In this document: one piece after another, positions 1 to 10,988 of the stretch
Numbering within the stretch: the first letter of the stretch is position 1
How the letters are laid out: the number at the start of each line of letters is the position of its first letter
Assembly: GCF_963678635.1 (NCBI RefSeq)
Contig: NC_087071.1
Span: 42,484,153 to 42,548,152 of the forward strand
Reading direction: 5' to 3'
Source: Symsagittifera roscoffensis
Taxonomy: Eukaryota; Xenacoelomorpha; Acoela; Convolutidae
DNA: 64,000 bases
The notes under the pieces: model-generated
Databases searched by the model: none
Told to the model about the DNA's origin: nothing
Seen by the model: only the letters and a program-made list of their open reading frames with translations
Made by a program: the position numbers and the translations under genes

Positions 1-2793
1 ATCGTAATTATTTTTGGACTGAAAACTGGATGCTTCGATAAGCTTCAGTAAAAGTTTCAACACAAAAAGATGAATTCAAAATACTGATTTACAAAACTAA
101 AGGCACTGTGATTAAGTTTTAATCTGTGGTTAACACTTTTTTAATCTAATTTTTAAAAGTATATTTTTCGGTGTAGAGTTTTTTCAGCCATTCAGCTGAT
201 TTGTTCTTTCTACATGTCAGTCGTTCTTGTTCACGTTTCGTTCTTATCTTGCGAGCCATTTTTGTCTGAATATCAAAATTTTCACGTTAAGTTGTTCAGT
301 TCATCTCGATTTAGTTGACTTTTTATCTGCATCGAAGCAAGCACTGAAACTGCAGTTCGCTTTGCTCTTCGAATTCCTCGATGCATTCGTTTTGGCAGCG
401 AAGAATGAAGTCGTCTCGGCCGTTCGCAAATCGATGTGTTATTCTCGGGTTGTCAACTAGTCGTCTCGACTCCATGTGGTCTTCGTTGCCAGCTACTCGT
501 AAATTTTCATAACCGAATGGTAATGAAACGATGGTTTGGGTCAAAAAAAGACCAACGACGATTATTGCAGAAATTGATGCGAGTTTCATTTTGATGTTTT
601 GAAAGTTTTAGTTCTTTTAAGTTTGAAACTAAATCAGTAGACTCACAAAAGTTGAAAGTATCAACTACTATATTTTAATTTTCAACTTATTATCCAGAAA
701 AATAATGATAACTAATACCAGTTGAAACTTTTTCAAAAGTGGTTCCAAATTGACTTTCAGGATGCTTAGCCGGATCTTACAGGTGTATTGATCTCGTGAC
801 CAGTTTCGATTGGTCAATCCACATTTTCTGTTGATTTGTAATTTGTTTATTATTCGTAATCTAAATAAATTGCAACCACGAGTTACTGTAAGGTTACTTT
901 GATTATATTACTCTTAGGGGGCGATAATTTATTTGATTTATGAAGTTTGCCGGCGTACAATTTGCTATTATGGTAGGTTTAACGGGAAAATCAATATTTA
1001 AGTTACCAACAGTTTATGTTGTCGTGTTTTGTTTGGTATGTTTTGGAAGGTGTATTTAAATGATATCTAAATTGAAAGTTAAAATGCTTCGGAGGTGTAC
1101 TTTCACTTTCAAATTGATGCAGTCGAAAGATTGGCACTTTTTCCGGTAGTTTTGGAACAAGTAAACATTAGTTGCGATGATGATAAACATTGAAACAAAC
1201 TTTCAATACCTGAAGTTCAACTTGAGAACTCGCTAAGATCAACCTGAAAGTATTTTGACGGCATTGCGGTTTGACATTTCTCAAAGAAGAAAAATATTAT
1301 CGGTCTAAAAAATCGCAAAAAGATGCCAGAGTGGACGTCCATACAACAAAAATCTCAGCCAAGCAATTAAAAAAAATTGTCTCTAAAAAAGTTCTTGTCA
1401 TACAACTCCCATGCAATGGGATTTGGATGATCAATCTTCTATTCGGTTTACAAAAATATAGTAAGAAAAAAATTTCAAAAATCTCCTAAAATTTTTAAAC
1501 TAGTTTTCTTTTCACTTGTTCAATTCAGTACTCAAACAAGATTTTTCATATTTAAAATTTTTAAAATAGTTGTTCAAAACTTTCAGTGAAAACAGTTTTT
1601 CAAGATTGGTTTCTTGCATTCAAGGGAAACCCACATTCTTGTTTTTGATCGACTCCAGACACTCTAACTTGGATAAAATTACGCAAGCTTTACAATCGGC
1701 TAAAAAAACTCAGATGCGCCAATTTTCAAAATAAAATTAGTGATTATAACTTAAAATTGCATCAGAGCTGGATTGTATTTTATGCAATAGCTCATAATGC
1801 AGTTTTCATCAGGTTTTAATGTCATTCTTACCTATGGGTATTTAACACTGAGGTTCAAAACAAACCCAAAATTTTTTTGAAGAAAAGCAAAGAAACAAAA
1901 ATTGCTTGTTTTTTAAGTAACAATACTAGTAATACTAGTTCGTTTTGTCATAGAATGCCAGTCATAGGTTTTTTCATACAGTGTTATTGAAATGTATCGG
2001 AAAGTGTACGGTAATTGTATTACTACATTTTTTGGAAAACATGGGTACATATGTTACCGGCATTGATTTTTTCTGTACTTATTCAGCCCCTCCCTTGCAT
2101 CCTTGCTGGCTTATTAGGTTTTATTAAGGTTAAACTGAGAATCATTGAGTGAGTTTGTTTCTCTTTCTTGATTCGAGATTTAACAAATGTAGAACCAATA
2201 AGAACTAAACTTTAAGAAAGGTCCTCCGAATAAATTTTTTTTGTGAAAAGCTTAATAATAATTGGTGGCATGAAAAACGAAATAACTGACACAAAATTGT
2301 TTCTTTATAAAAAAACTTATGAGAAAAATTTGCAGCCATAAAAAATGAGTTCGGTGCACAATAACTTTTTTATGATTTGAGGATAATTAAGGCTCAGCAT
2401 AATGTGAAAAATATGAATCATGGTATGCCAGTTACAGCATTTGTTAGGTAAATGAGGTTTTGCACAAAGTGAAAAATTAACTGTAGATACGCTAATTACT
2501 CCCGTAAAAAATTGCTGTTCGATAAAAGCAAAAATACCACTGAATTTTTTCTTTAAGTTTTGTTTTTTTTTAAGATGAAAAGATATTTTCGGTATATTAG
2601 AAAATAAACTAACAAAATATGAATTAGGAAAATAATGAAAGATAATTGTTTGTTAAGAATAAGATAGTAGGATATTATATTTAGATACATATATCTTTGC
2701 CGAAAAAAAAACGTTTCTAAAATCATTTTTTCCATTATAAATAAGTACGCAAAAAAGGTGCAGGAAGATCACTTCAATTATATCAATGATCGA
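1..2793. repeat. Segmental direct duplication, copy 1 (truncated by gap)
   Basis: This stretch matches 4916 to about 7713 almost base for base (offset about 4915), with scattered substitutions and 1-base indels in homopolymers. It contains the secreted peptide gene at 323-589. The remaining about 2.2 kb (590-2793) is AT-rich and shows no reading frame I would call a gene; the few open frames start at non-ATG codons or are broken in the other copy. The copy ends exactly at the N gap, so its true right end is unknown. The left end may lie before base 1. Confidence 0.93.
323..589 (-). CDS. Small secreted peptide with twin CX3C motif, copy 1
   Basis: This is an 88-residue protein starting at ATG. 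Residues 1 to about 22 form a clear signal peptide: Lys at position 2, then a run of Ile, Val, Leu and Phe ending near S-L-P. The middle (about 23-58) is polar and contains an Arg-Arg pair that could be a processing site. The C-terminus holds four cysteines spaced CX3C-X13-CX3C, within acidic and Gln-rich sequence that should be helical. This spacing is the mark of helical hairpins held by two disulfides, as in alpha-hairpinin peptides. The mitochondrial small Tim chaperones share the twin CX3C but lack a secretory signal. I do not recognise the family and assign no function; a secreted hairpin peptide (defence, venom-like or signalling) is inference. The coding bases look identical in the second copy. 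A single-exon gene is assumed. Confidence 0.68.
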   Translation of the reverse strand: MKLASISAIIVVGLFLTQTIVSLPFGYENLRVAGNEDHMESRRLVDNPRITHRFANGRDDFILRCQNECIEEFEEQSELQFQCLLRCR

Positions 2794-2993
2794 NNNNNNN
2801 NNNNNNNNNNNNNNNNNNNNNNNNNNNNNNNNNNNNNNNNNNNNNNNNNNNNNNNNNNNNNNNNNNNNNNNNNNNNNNNNNNNNNNNNNNNNNNNNNNNN
2901 NNNNNNNNNNNNNNNNNNNNNNNNNNNNNNNNNNNNNNNNNNNNNNNNNNNNNNNNNNNNNNNNNNNNNNNNNNNNNNNNNNNNNNNNNNNNN
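2794..2993. other. Assembly gap (200 N)
   Basis: There are exactly 200 N, a round number that suggests a scaffold join of unknown or estimated size. It falls at the point where the first duplication copy stops. The sequence left of it matches 7700-7713, while the sequence right of it does not match what follows 7713. Confidence 0.99.
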
Positions 2994-4915
2994 AGAAAAC
3001 AAAATCAATAAAACTGAGGCACATAAAGCGACTTTTTTCTGTCCTAAATGAAAAAAAAGCTATTGCGTACAATAGTAAGGTGCTGAAGAGAGGTTTTTTG
3101 GTATTCAGATACAAGTTCAGAGCACCAAGCCTGATACTCGTTTTCCTCAATGAGAGGCAAGAGTCGCCCATACAAAATTTTGCAAATTAATTTTTTTTTC
3201 AATTTTTAGATTTTTTCTTTTTCAAAATTTTTCTCGATACTCATATAAAATTAACTTCAGTCGATCAATTGATTGCGTGCCATAAACACATCAACCACCT
3301 AATTGCGTTTGTTGGCGCCTTTTTGTGGTGTCTTAGTTTTTGCTTGGGGGGAGATAGCTCAATTGGTCAATACGGGGGGAGAGATTGCTCAATTGATCCA
3401 AATAAGTTAATAAAAAAATTTCAAGAAGTATTCAGTAAAATGACGGCTCCGATCAAGGCAAATTAACTTCGTAATTAGTTATTTTGTCACTTATAAGTGG
3501 CCAATTTTTGTTCCGACTTTTGATACGAAAGTAACGGAAAATTTGTGCTCGGGGTTGGGTTTTTTTTCTTCAGACAAATTTCGACTTTTTAACTAGCCAT
3601 TTTTGACGGAATTTTTTTTTACTTCATTCGAAAGCCATTGTTGTCTTGAACTTAAATTTGAAAAAATATTTCACCTGTGATCATTTTTCGTAAATTTATG
3701 AGGGTTTAAAAAATTGGCATTTTTGCCATTTTGACCAATTTGGGACAATTAACGCGCGATATATTTCGTGCTATGAACGCGTAAGCGGAGAGTTAATCCG
3801 TCTTATAAATCGTTCCAAATTGGTTGAACGAAGCTTATTTGCCATAATTGATTTGTTACAAGGAACGAAATCTATGTTTTTGTACTTTATATGGCGTGTG
3901 GGGGGATGATTTTCAACAACAATTTCAAATTTTGGAAAAAAAAATTTCATTTTATTTTATTTCATTTAATTTTCTATGTTATTACTGCTGCTCCATAAAC
4001 CTTAAAAGGCAGTCGGAACATTCAGGGCTTCGCCCTGATACGAGCAGTTTTGTTTGATATTTGCGCCCATTACATTTTACTGTATGTGTTGCTAAAACAA
4101 ATGCGATAGTTTTTTGACGCAGGACAAGCCAACTCTTTGTCTGCAACTGTTTGTCTGGCGTTTTTCTATAGCATAAAGAACCAGTATAAGCTCATCAATT
4201 TCATTTTTTTTGTGGTTTTCACTGCAAGAAAACTTCGTAATTTAGTTCTGATGAAGTAGCTTTCTTACGCCTTCAAAAGAAAAATCTGGATATTTTGACC
4301 CGGCTAACTTATTTCAAATAACTTCTTCTAGCATGCGACAAAACTTCAACAAAACTTCAACAAGTTGTTTCATTTGATCGTTGAAACTCAGAAGTTACAT
4401 GACTGTCGATGACTGTAGTTTGTATTTGGTAAAATTATTGGCTTTTTTTTCATTTTGTGAAGTTTCTCTGCTGTTTGTCCGTTCCGCGTAAGAATAATTT
4501 GCTTGCTTTTTTGACTGGTAATTTAAGAGCTCTGGGTTAAGCCCAGTTAATTAATGCAAGCTTCCTGATTATTCGGTCGGTCCATGAGAGAGTCCATCGT
4601 GTCAAGGCGCCTGGACACCTAGTTTGGAAAACATTTTGAAAGGTTTCTTTAACAAGCAGTTTCTAAGCTTATTTCTAAGCTGGTTCATTTTCTGTCAAAG
4701 TTGACTATTGTGAGCTCATTTTTTTAGCGTTTGTTCATTTTGTGGAAATTATAAACTCGACTTTGTTTCGAAAACGAGAAATTCTTTCAAATTTTTTTGT
4801 ACAGTTAGATGAAGCCGAAATGCGATAGTTCTCACTTTATCCACAAAATTTCAAAAAAAAATTTAATTTTGAAAAAATTAAATACCGACTCTTTCATTTT
4901 CTATTTACTCGAAAG
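2994..4915. other. Spacer between duplication copies, no gene seen
   Basis: This is AT-rich DNA between the gap and the second copy. Open frames here start at TTG or are short and low-complexity, so none is supported. At 3342-3405 a 28-base phrase beginning GGGGGGAGAT and containing GCTCAATTG is repeated twice in diverged form. It resembles a tRNA A box but has no B box nearby. At 4023-4037 there is a tight GC-rich hairpin (6-bp stem, TTC loop). Confidence 0.6.
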
Positions 4916-7713
4916 GATCGTAACTATTTTTGGGACTGAAAACTGGATGCTTCGATAAGCTTCAGTAAAAGTTTAAACACAAAAAGATGAATTCAAAATA
5001 CTGATTACAAAACTAAAGGCACTGTGATTAAGTTTTAATCTGTGGTTAACACTTTTTTAATCTAATTTTTAAAAGTCTATTTTTCGGTGTAGAGTTTTTT
5101 CAGCCATTCAGCTGATTTGTTCTTTCTGCATGTCAGTCGTTCTTGTTCACGTTTCGTTCTTATCTTGCGAGCCATTTTTGTCTGAATATCAAAATTTTCA
5201 CGTTAAGTTGTTCAGTTCATCTCGATTTAGTTGACTTTTATCTGCATCGAAGCAAGCACTGAAACTGCAGTTCGCTTTGCTCTTCGAATTCCTCGATGCA
5301 TTCGTTTTGGCAGCGAAGAATGAAGTCGTCTCGGCCGTTCGCAAATCGATGTGTTATTCTCGGGTTGTCAACTAGTCGTCTCGACTCCATGTGGTCTTCG
5401 TTGCCAGCTACTCGTAAATTTTCATAACCGAATGGTAATGAAACGATGGTTTGGGTCAAAAAAAGACCAACGACGATTATTGCAGAAATTGATGCGAGTT
5501 TCATTTTGATGTTTTGAAAGTTTTAGTTCTTCTAAGTTTGAAACTAAATCAGTAGACTCAGAAAAGTTGAAAGTATCAACTACTATACTTTAATTTTCAA
5601 CTTATTATCCAGAAATATAATGATAACTAATACCAGTTGAAACTTTTTCAAAAGTGGTTCCAAAATGACTTTCAGGATGCTTAGCCGGATCTTACAGGTG
5701 TATTGATCTCGTGACCAGTTTCGATTGGTCAATCCACATTTTCTGTTGATTTGTAATTTGTTTATTATTCGTAATCTATATAAATTGCAACCACGAGTTA
5801 CTGTAAGGTTACTTTGATTATATTACTCTTGGGGGGCGATAATTTATTTGATTTATGAAGTTTGCCGGCGTACAATTTGCTATTATGGTAGGTTTAACGG
5901 GAAAATCAATATTTAAGTTACCAACAGTTTATGTTGTCGTGTTTTGTTTGGTATGTTTTGGAAGGTGTATTTAAATGATATCTAAATTGAAAGTTAAAAT
6001 GTTTCGGAGGTGTACTTTCACTTTCAAATTGATGCAGTCGAAAGTTTGGCACTTTTTCCGGTAGTTTTGGAACAAGTAAACATTAGTTGCGATGATGATA
6101 AACATTGAAACAAACTTTCAATACCTGAAGTTCAACTTGAGAACTCGCTAAGATCAACCTGAAAGTATTTTGACGGCATTGCGGTTTGACATTTCTCGAA
6201 GAAGAAAAATATTATCACTCTAAGAAATCGCAAAAAGATGCCAGAGTGGACGTCCATACAACAAAAATCTCAGCCAAGCAATTAAAAAAAAATTGTCTCT
6301 AAAAAAGTTCTTGTCATACAACTCCCATGCAATGGGATTTGGATGATCAATCTTCTATTCGGTTTACAAAAATATAGTAAGAAAAAAAATTTCAAAAATC
6401 TCCTAAAATTTTTAAACTAGTTTTCTTTTCACTTGTTCAATTCAGTACTCAAACAAGATTTTTCATATTTAAAATTTTTAAAATAGTTGTTCAAAACTTT
6501 CAGTGAAAACAGTTTTTCAAGATTGGTTTCTTGCATTCAACGGAAACCCACATTCTTGTTTTTGATCGACTCCAGACACTCTAACTTGGATAAAATTACG
6601 CAAGCTTTACAATCGGCTAAAAAAACTCAGATGCGCCAATTTTCAAAAAAAAAAAATTAGTGATTCTAACTTAAAATTGCATCAGAGCTGGATTGTATTT
6701 CATGCAATAGCTCATAATGCAGTTTTCATCAGGTTTTTAATGTCATTCTTACCTATGGGTATTTAACACTGAGGTTCAAAACAAACCCAAAATTTTTTTG
6801 AAGAAAAGCAAAGAAACAAAAATTGCTTGTTTTTTAAGTAACAATACTAGTAATACTAGTTCGTTTTGTCATAGGATGCCAGTCATAGGTTTTTTCATAC
6901 AGTGTTATTGAAATGTATCGGAAAGTGTACGGTAATTGTATTACTACATTTTTTGGAAAACATGGGTACATATGTTACCGGCATTGATTTTTTCTGTACT
7001 TATTCAGCCCCTCCCTTGCATCCTTGCTGGCTTATTAGGTTTTATTAAGGTTAAACTGAGAATCATTGAGTGAGTTTGTTTCTCTTTTCTTGATTCGAGA
7101 TTTAACGAATGTAGAACCAATAAGAACTAAACTTTAAGAAAGGTCCTCAGAATAAATTTTTTTTGTGAAAAGCTTAATAATAATTGGTGGCATGAAAAAC
7201 GAAATAACTGACACAAAATTGTTTCTTTATAAAAAAACTTATGAGAAAAATTTACAGCCATAAAAAATGAGTTCGGTGCACAATAATTTTTTTATGATTT
7301 GAGGATAATTAAGGCTCAGCATAATGTGAAAAATATGAATCATGGTATGCCAGTTACAGCATTTGTTAGGTAATTGAGGTTTTGCACAAAGTGAAAAATT
7401 AACTGTAGATACGCTAATTACTCCCGTAAAAAATTGCTGTTCGATAAAAGCAAAAATACCACTAAATTTTTTCTTTAAGTTTTGTTTTCTTAAGATGAAA
7501 AGATATTTTCGGTATATTAGAAAATAAACTAACAAAATATGAATTAGGAAAATAATGAAAGATAATTGTTTGTTAAGAATAAGATAGTAGGATATTATAT
7601 TAAGATACATATATCTTTGCCAAAAAAGAACGTTTCTAAAATCATTTTTTCCATTATAAATAAGTACGCAAAAAAGGTGCAGGAAGATCACTTCAATTAT
7701 ATCAATGATCGAT
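4916..7713. repeat. Segmental direct duplication, copy 2
   Basis: This is the second copy of the sequence at 1-2793, in the same orientation. Differences are single-base changes and homopolymer length changes. It runs into unique sequence at about 7713, where the first copy is cut by the N gap. It carries the second copy of the secreted peptide gene; the rest (5505-7713) shows no supported gene. A 166-codon frame at 7239-7739 (minus) is broken in the other copy and is not called. Confidence 0.93.
5238..5504 (-). CDS. Small secreted peptide with twin CX3C motif, copy 2
   Basis: This encodes the same 88-residue precursor as 323-589, with no amino-acid difference: signal peptide (residues 1 to about 22), polar propeptide-like middle, and a C-terminal CX3C-X13-CX3C block. 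The flanks of the two copies differ at scattered positions while the coding stretch does not, which is compatible with constraint but also with recent duplication. Upstream on the minus strand this copy has a TATA-like TTTATATA near 5780 that is altered in copy 1; it lies about 275 bases from the start codon, so its role is uncertain. Confidence 0.68.
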   Translation of the reverse strand: MKLASISAIIVVGLFLTQTIVSLPFGYENLRVAGNEDHMESRRLVDNPRITHRFANGRDDFILRCQNECIEEFEEQSELQFQCLLRCR

Positions 7714-7890
7714 GGGCTGGAATATTGGTATTGTATCAATTAAAATTCTGTGTTTGCGTTTAATTTTGTCCACCACAAATAAAAACCCGTTTTTTCGATC
7801 GTTGAACAGACTAAAACAATTTTCATTAAATTAGTGCAGCATAGTTGATCAATACGTGACAGCTGTTTCCTATCGAAAATTGCGTAACAA

Positions 7891-7990
7891 TCTTTTATGT
7901 GAGCTCATACGTAAGTACGTCAGTTAAACACTCATTGAACTCTTTTACGTCATCTTATACGTAAGTAAGTCAATTAAACACTCATTGAAC
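7891..7990. repeat. 50-bp direct tandem repeat, two units
   Basis: The units 7891-7940 and 7941-7990 both begin TCTTTTA and end CACTCATTGAAC, sharing ACGTAAGTA in the middle. The surrounding 7714-8047 holds no recognisable gene. Confidence 0.85.
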
Positions 7991-8047
7991 GATGATTCGA
8001 AAATAAATGCAGAAAATTGAGCTTTTCTCGGCAAAATTTAGCACCAG

Positions 8048-8292
8048 AAATAGCTGTGATGCTAAGTATAATCGAAATAAAATCAATTCCATAAGAAATA
8101 TAATGAAGCTACAAAGAATATTGAAAAAAAAATTATTTTAGAAAAGCAACAAAACGTGCTATAAAATCAAATTGTTCTAAGGTTTATTGGCTGTTTCCAT
8201 TCAGGACTAATTCATTCAGTGGCTGCTTTTCCAATGAGAGCTAGAGGGGACATTTGATTGTACGTATATACATGTAATCAAATGGGGAACTT

Positions 8293-8338
<46 letters not shown>

Positions 8339-8487
8339 AAGCTCCCCATTTGATTACATGTGTATACATATAATCAAATGTCTCCTCAAGCTCTCCTTGG
8401 AAAATTTTTTTCCATATTCTTTGTAGCTTCATTATAATTCTTATAGAATTGATTTTATTTTGATTATATTTAGCATTACAGCTAAAT
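8048..8487. repeat. Foldback (MITE-like) element with (AT)n loop
   Basis: This is a nested inverted repeat. The outer arms 8048-8135 and 8401-8487 are reverse complements with a few mismatches; both contain ATGAAGCTACAAAGAATAT on one strand or the other. The inner arms 8235-8296 and 8336-8397 pair as well (both contain TTTGATTACATG or its complement). The centre 8297-8335 is alternating AT. The left half has about 100 extra bases (8136-8234) with no partner. No coding capacity is visible, so this looks like a non-autonomous foldback DNA element. Confidence 0.8.
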
Positions 8488-9901
8488 TGTTTTGTTGGGG
8501 GCTCTCCATTGAGCAAATACAGCGAGTTGTTCAGAATTCCGCAGATGCAATAAAATTTTGCAAGTTTTCGGCGGATTCCCCAGATATAAGCAGATTCCGC
8601 TGACATTTTGCGGATTCCGCTTACATTTTGCGGATTCCGGACCAGCGTAACTTTACTATACACATACTTTATGATTTGCCTCGGTTTTTTGCAACTTGCA
8701 TCGCGGATTCTGCAATTTCGCTGGATTTTGGAAAAACTTTGAGCGAGTAAGTGTTTTTGTTAGTGAAATCCAAAACCACAAATAAGATCAAAGAAAACAA
8801 GCAATGATGCAGCTTCTGCGCAAATCCGTTTTCGTCATGTTGCAGAAACCGCGTACAGATCACAAAATACACAGTTTTAAACCGTAATATTGCCCTGCCA
8901 ATGAGGCTTTTTCATACTAATTGGAAGAAAAAGTCACAGACATTAACCCGAGAAATTTCCTTCTATGTGGATCGGTTCATTACCCCATGCGCTTTAAATG
9001 CATCAACTTTTCTGAGCTCAAAATAAAATGTTCTCTATGAAAATAAATTTGCAGTAACGTCACGAGGAGGGGTTAATTGGGACTGGTGGCACTTTTTTCC
9101 CTTTTAATTTTAGGAGCAAAACTCGAGGGTTCTCTTTTTATTACCATTTCAAAATAGTCATTTTTGGCTGCCTAATAATTAGTAGTTTGGATGAAAAGCG
9201 CCAAAGAAATCAACTTTTTGGTCATCAATAAGCAAAAAGTAGGAAACACAGCATTTTGGGCGTTTTTTAAACAATTTGCCAAAAAGGTCAGCAAAAAATG
9301 TCAAAAAAATCGGTAAATCAATCCCTCCACCTTGAAAGACTTTTGCGCTTGATACTGGCTCTTTAAATGTATTTTAAGATTATAAATTCGAGGCTTCCCC
9401 ACACGTGTTTCAGTTTCTACGCCATATCGAATTTTTGGCGCTGTTGATCTTTGAAATAAGTGAAGAAACAATTGTTCAGAACTTCGTAAGCTGATCAATT
9501 AACCTTTTGCAGCCATACAAGCCAATTTTGATGTTTTACAAAACTACTTTCGTGATTGATGTTTTTAAACGAAAACTTGTTCAAAAAACGCAGATTCAGT
9601 ACTTTAATTCACGACAATAGTCCAACGTCATAAATTAAACAATCAAGTACCATTGAACCTCTTTTAGGACTAGCTGTTGGGAGGTAACATTTAATAGCAC
9701 TGAAGAACATTTTAAAAATATACTCCAAACTAATTATAAAATAAACTGCACATTTATTTAATTCTCCTTTACTCGGTAAGTATGAAAAGTACATTGAAAA
9801 ATTGAAAAAAAAATAAACCAAAAATTAACTGAGTTGTAGAACCAGGGGTCTTGTATCTACATTGGCCCATGAGTTTGCTGGTTTTAACTTGAGCTTTCTA
9901 C
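8488..9901. other. Intergenic or decayed repeat DNA, no gene seen
   Basis: No supported coding frame is visible. At about 8567-8640 the phrase GCGGATTCCGCTTACATTTT and variants recur in tandem at 20 to 25-base spacing. The segment next to 9901 may belong to the 3' end of the old minus-strand gypsy element, but I could not identify an LTR. Confidence 0.5.
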
Positions 9902-10624
9902 TCATGAGCTGATAAATATGCTCTCTTTCTCCCTTCTCACATTCTCTTCCTCCCCCTTGCTTTCCTCCACATGTGCAAGGTTGTCAATCATGACAGCTCC
10001 CATTTTTGTGACTGCCGTCGCGTCCTGACTGCTTGAATCTTGGTTTGAGCAAATAATGTCATTTGCTTCCTCGGTCGGCCCGCCTTCTGCATGCTTCCTG
10101 TATTCTGGGGTTGCACGACCCCGGCAATGCTCGCGTGAGGAATATCCAGTGGAATATCTACTTGGCGCTGCAAAATCCTGCGTCACTGTCTCCGGTTTGT
10201 CATTTCTATTATTCATGGCACATTTCGTTTCTCCACGGCGATCTTGGTTCGTACAGCCGATTCGAGTTGCCCGGTCTACTCGCTCTTGTGTTCGATTTTT
10301 TTTTCGCTTTTTCTCTCGCTACTGCTTCACATGGAATAAGATGTGATTAAAAGTCCGATTCGGAATCATAATAGTTGTCCAAGGTTTTTCTTTCTTGGTC
10401 TTTTTCTAGCTTCTCATTGATGGCTTGACTGAATTTGGATTCCGCCGATGTAGGAGGACTCGGTACACCCCTTAAGAAACCCTCTTTGGCTGTTGAGATC
10501 AGCATCTATGCCACCCAACCTTTTCTCAGCACAAAAACGTTTGGTAATGTTATTGCATAATTAGACTCTTTTGCAATCTCAATTTCAATTAGTTTATAAC
10601 TGTTGTTGCTTTCTTTTATGCGCT
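9902..10624 (-). pseudogene. Tail of old minus-strand gypsy polyprotein (remnant)
   Basis: A minus-strand frame is open from about 10317 down to 9902 (more than 100 codons). Its polar, Arg/Glu/Gln-rich composition resembles the charged C-terminal extension of the intact gypsy element nearby. It is closed upstream by a TAG. Its right edge at 10624 is the insertion site of the intact gypsy (TSD GCGCT). The sequence continues at 17978, where another polar minus-strand frame is open. I infer it is the distal polyprotein tail of the same old element whose integrase lies at 18.5-18.9 kb. No motif proves this alone; position, strand and composition support it. Confidence 0.45.
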
Positions 10625-10988
10625 TGTGGTACCGCAACTGCTACTGCTATTGCAGTAACTATGCAGTACTCTTATATTGGCCTTGATAGTGCTACTCACA
10701 TCTGCTACTGCTATCGCAGTAACCAGATAGTCATCACATATTGGCCTTGATAGTGCTATACATATTGTTACCTGTAAATTATATAATCCTATTATAAAAA
10801 ACCAAGGTCAAAGAATACGTGACCTTTTACAAATCTTAGAGAGTCAATCTCTCAGGCCTGTGGCTAAGAACACAGTCAGTAAGAAACTAACAAACAGAAA
10901 AACAAACGGTTTCAACATGGTTAATTAAACTCTTCGAAACCACTTCAGTTTTCACTATACAACCTCAGAGGTATTGTAAGTTACCACA
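10625..10988 (+). repeat. 5' LTR of the gypsy element
   Basis: It begins TGTGGTACC and ends TTACCACA. U3 carries two 57-bp tandem units (10638-10694 and 10702-10758), each starting with the palindromic core ACTGC-N4-GCAGT and ending GGCCTTGATAGTGCTA. A TATA-like TTATATAA lies near 10776. The last base is also the A of the gag ATG. Confidence 0.95.

Noticed and set aside
1271..1489. 72-codon plus-strand frame
   Set aside because: Starts at TTG, low complexity, and not maintained in the second duplication copy.
2653..3190. Reading frames crossing the N gap
   Set aside because: They are open only because N codons contain no stops.
3342..3405. tRNA gene suggested by a TAGCTCAATTGG A-box-like phrase
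   Set aside because: No B box or T arm downstream, and the phrase is simply repeated in diverged form.
4023..4037. Bacterial-type terminator hairpin (CAGGGC-TTC-GCCCTG)
   Set aside because: No U tract follows, no gene ends nearby, and the setting is eukaryotic; noted only as a hairpin.
7239..7739. 166-codon hydrophobic frame, minus strand
   Set aside because: AT-rich translation without domains, and broken in the sister duplication copy.
10056..10350. Two plus-strand frames of about 95 codons
   Set aside because: They are the reverse of a polar minus-strand frame that better fits the old gypsy tail.
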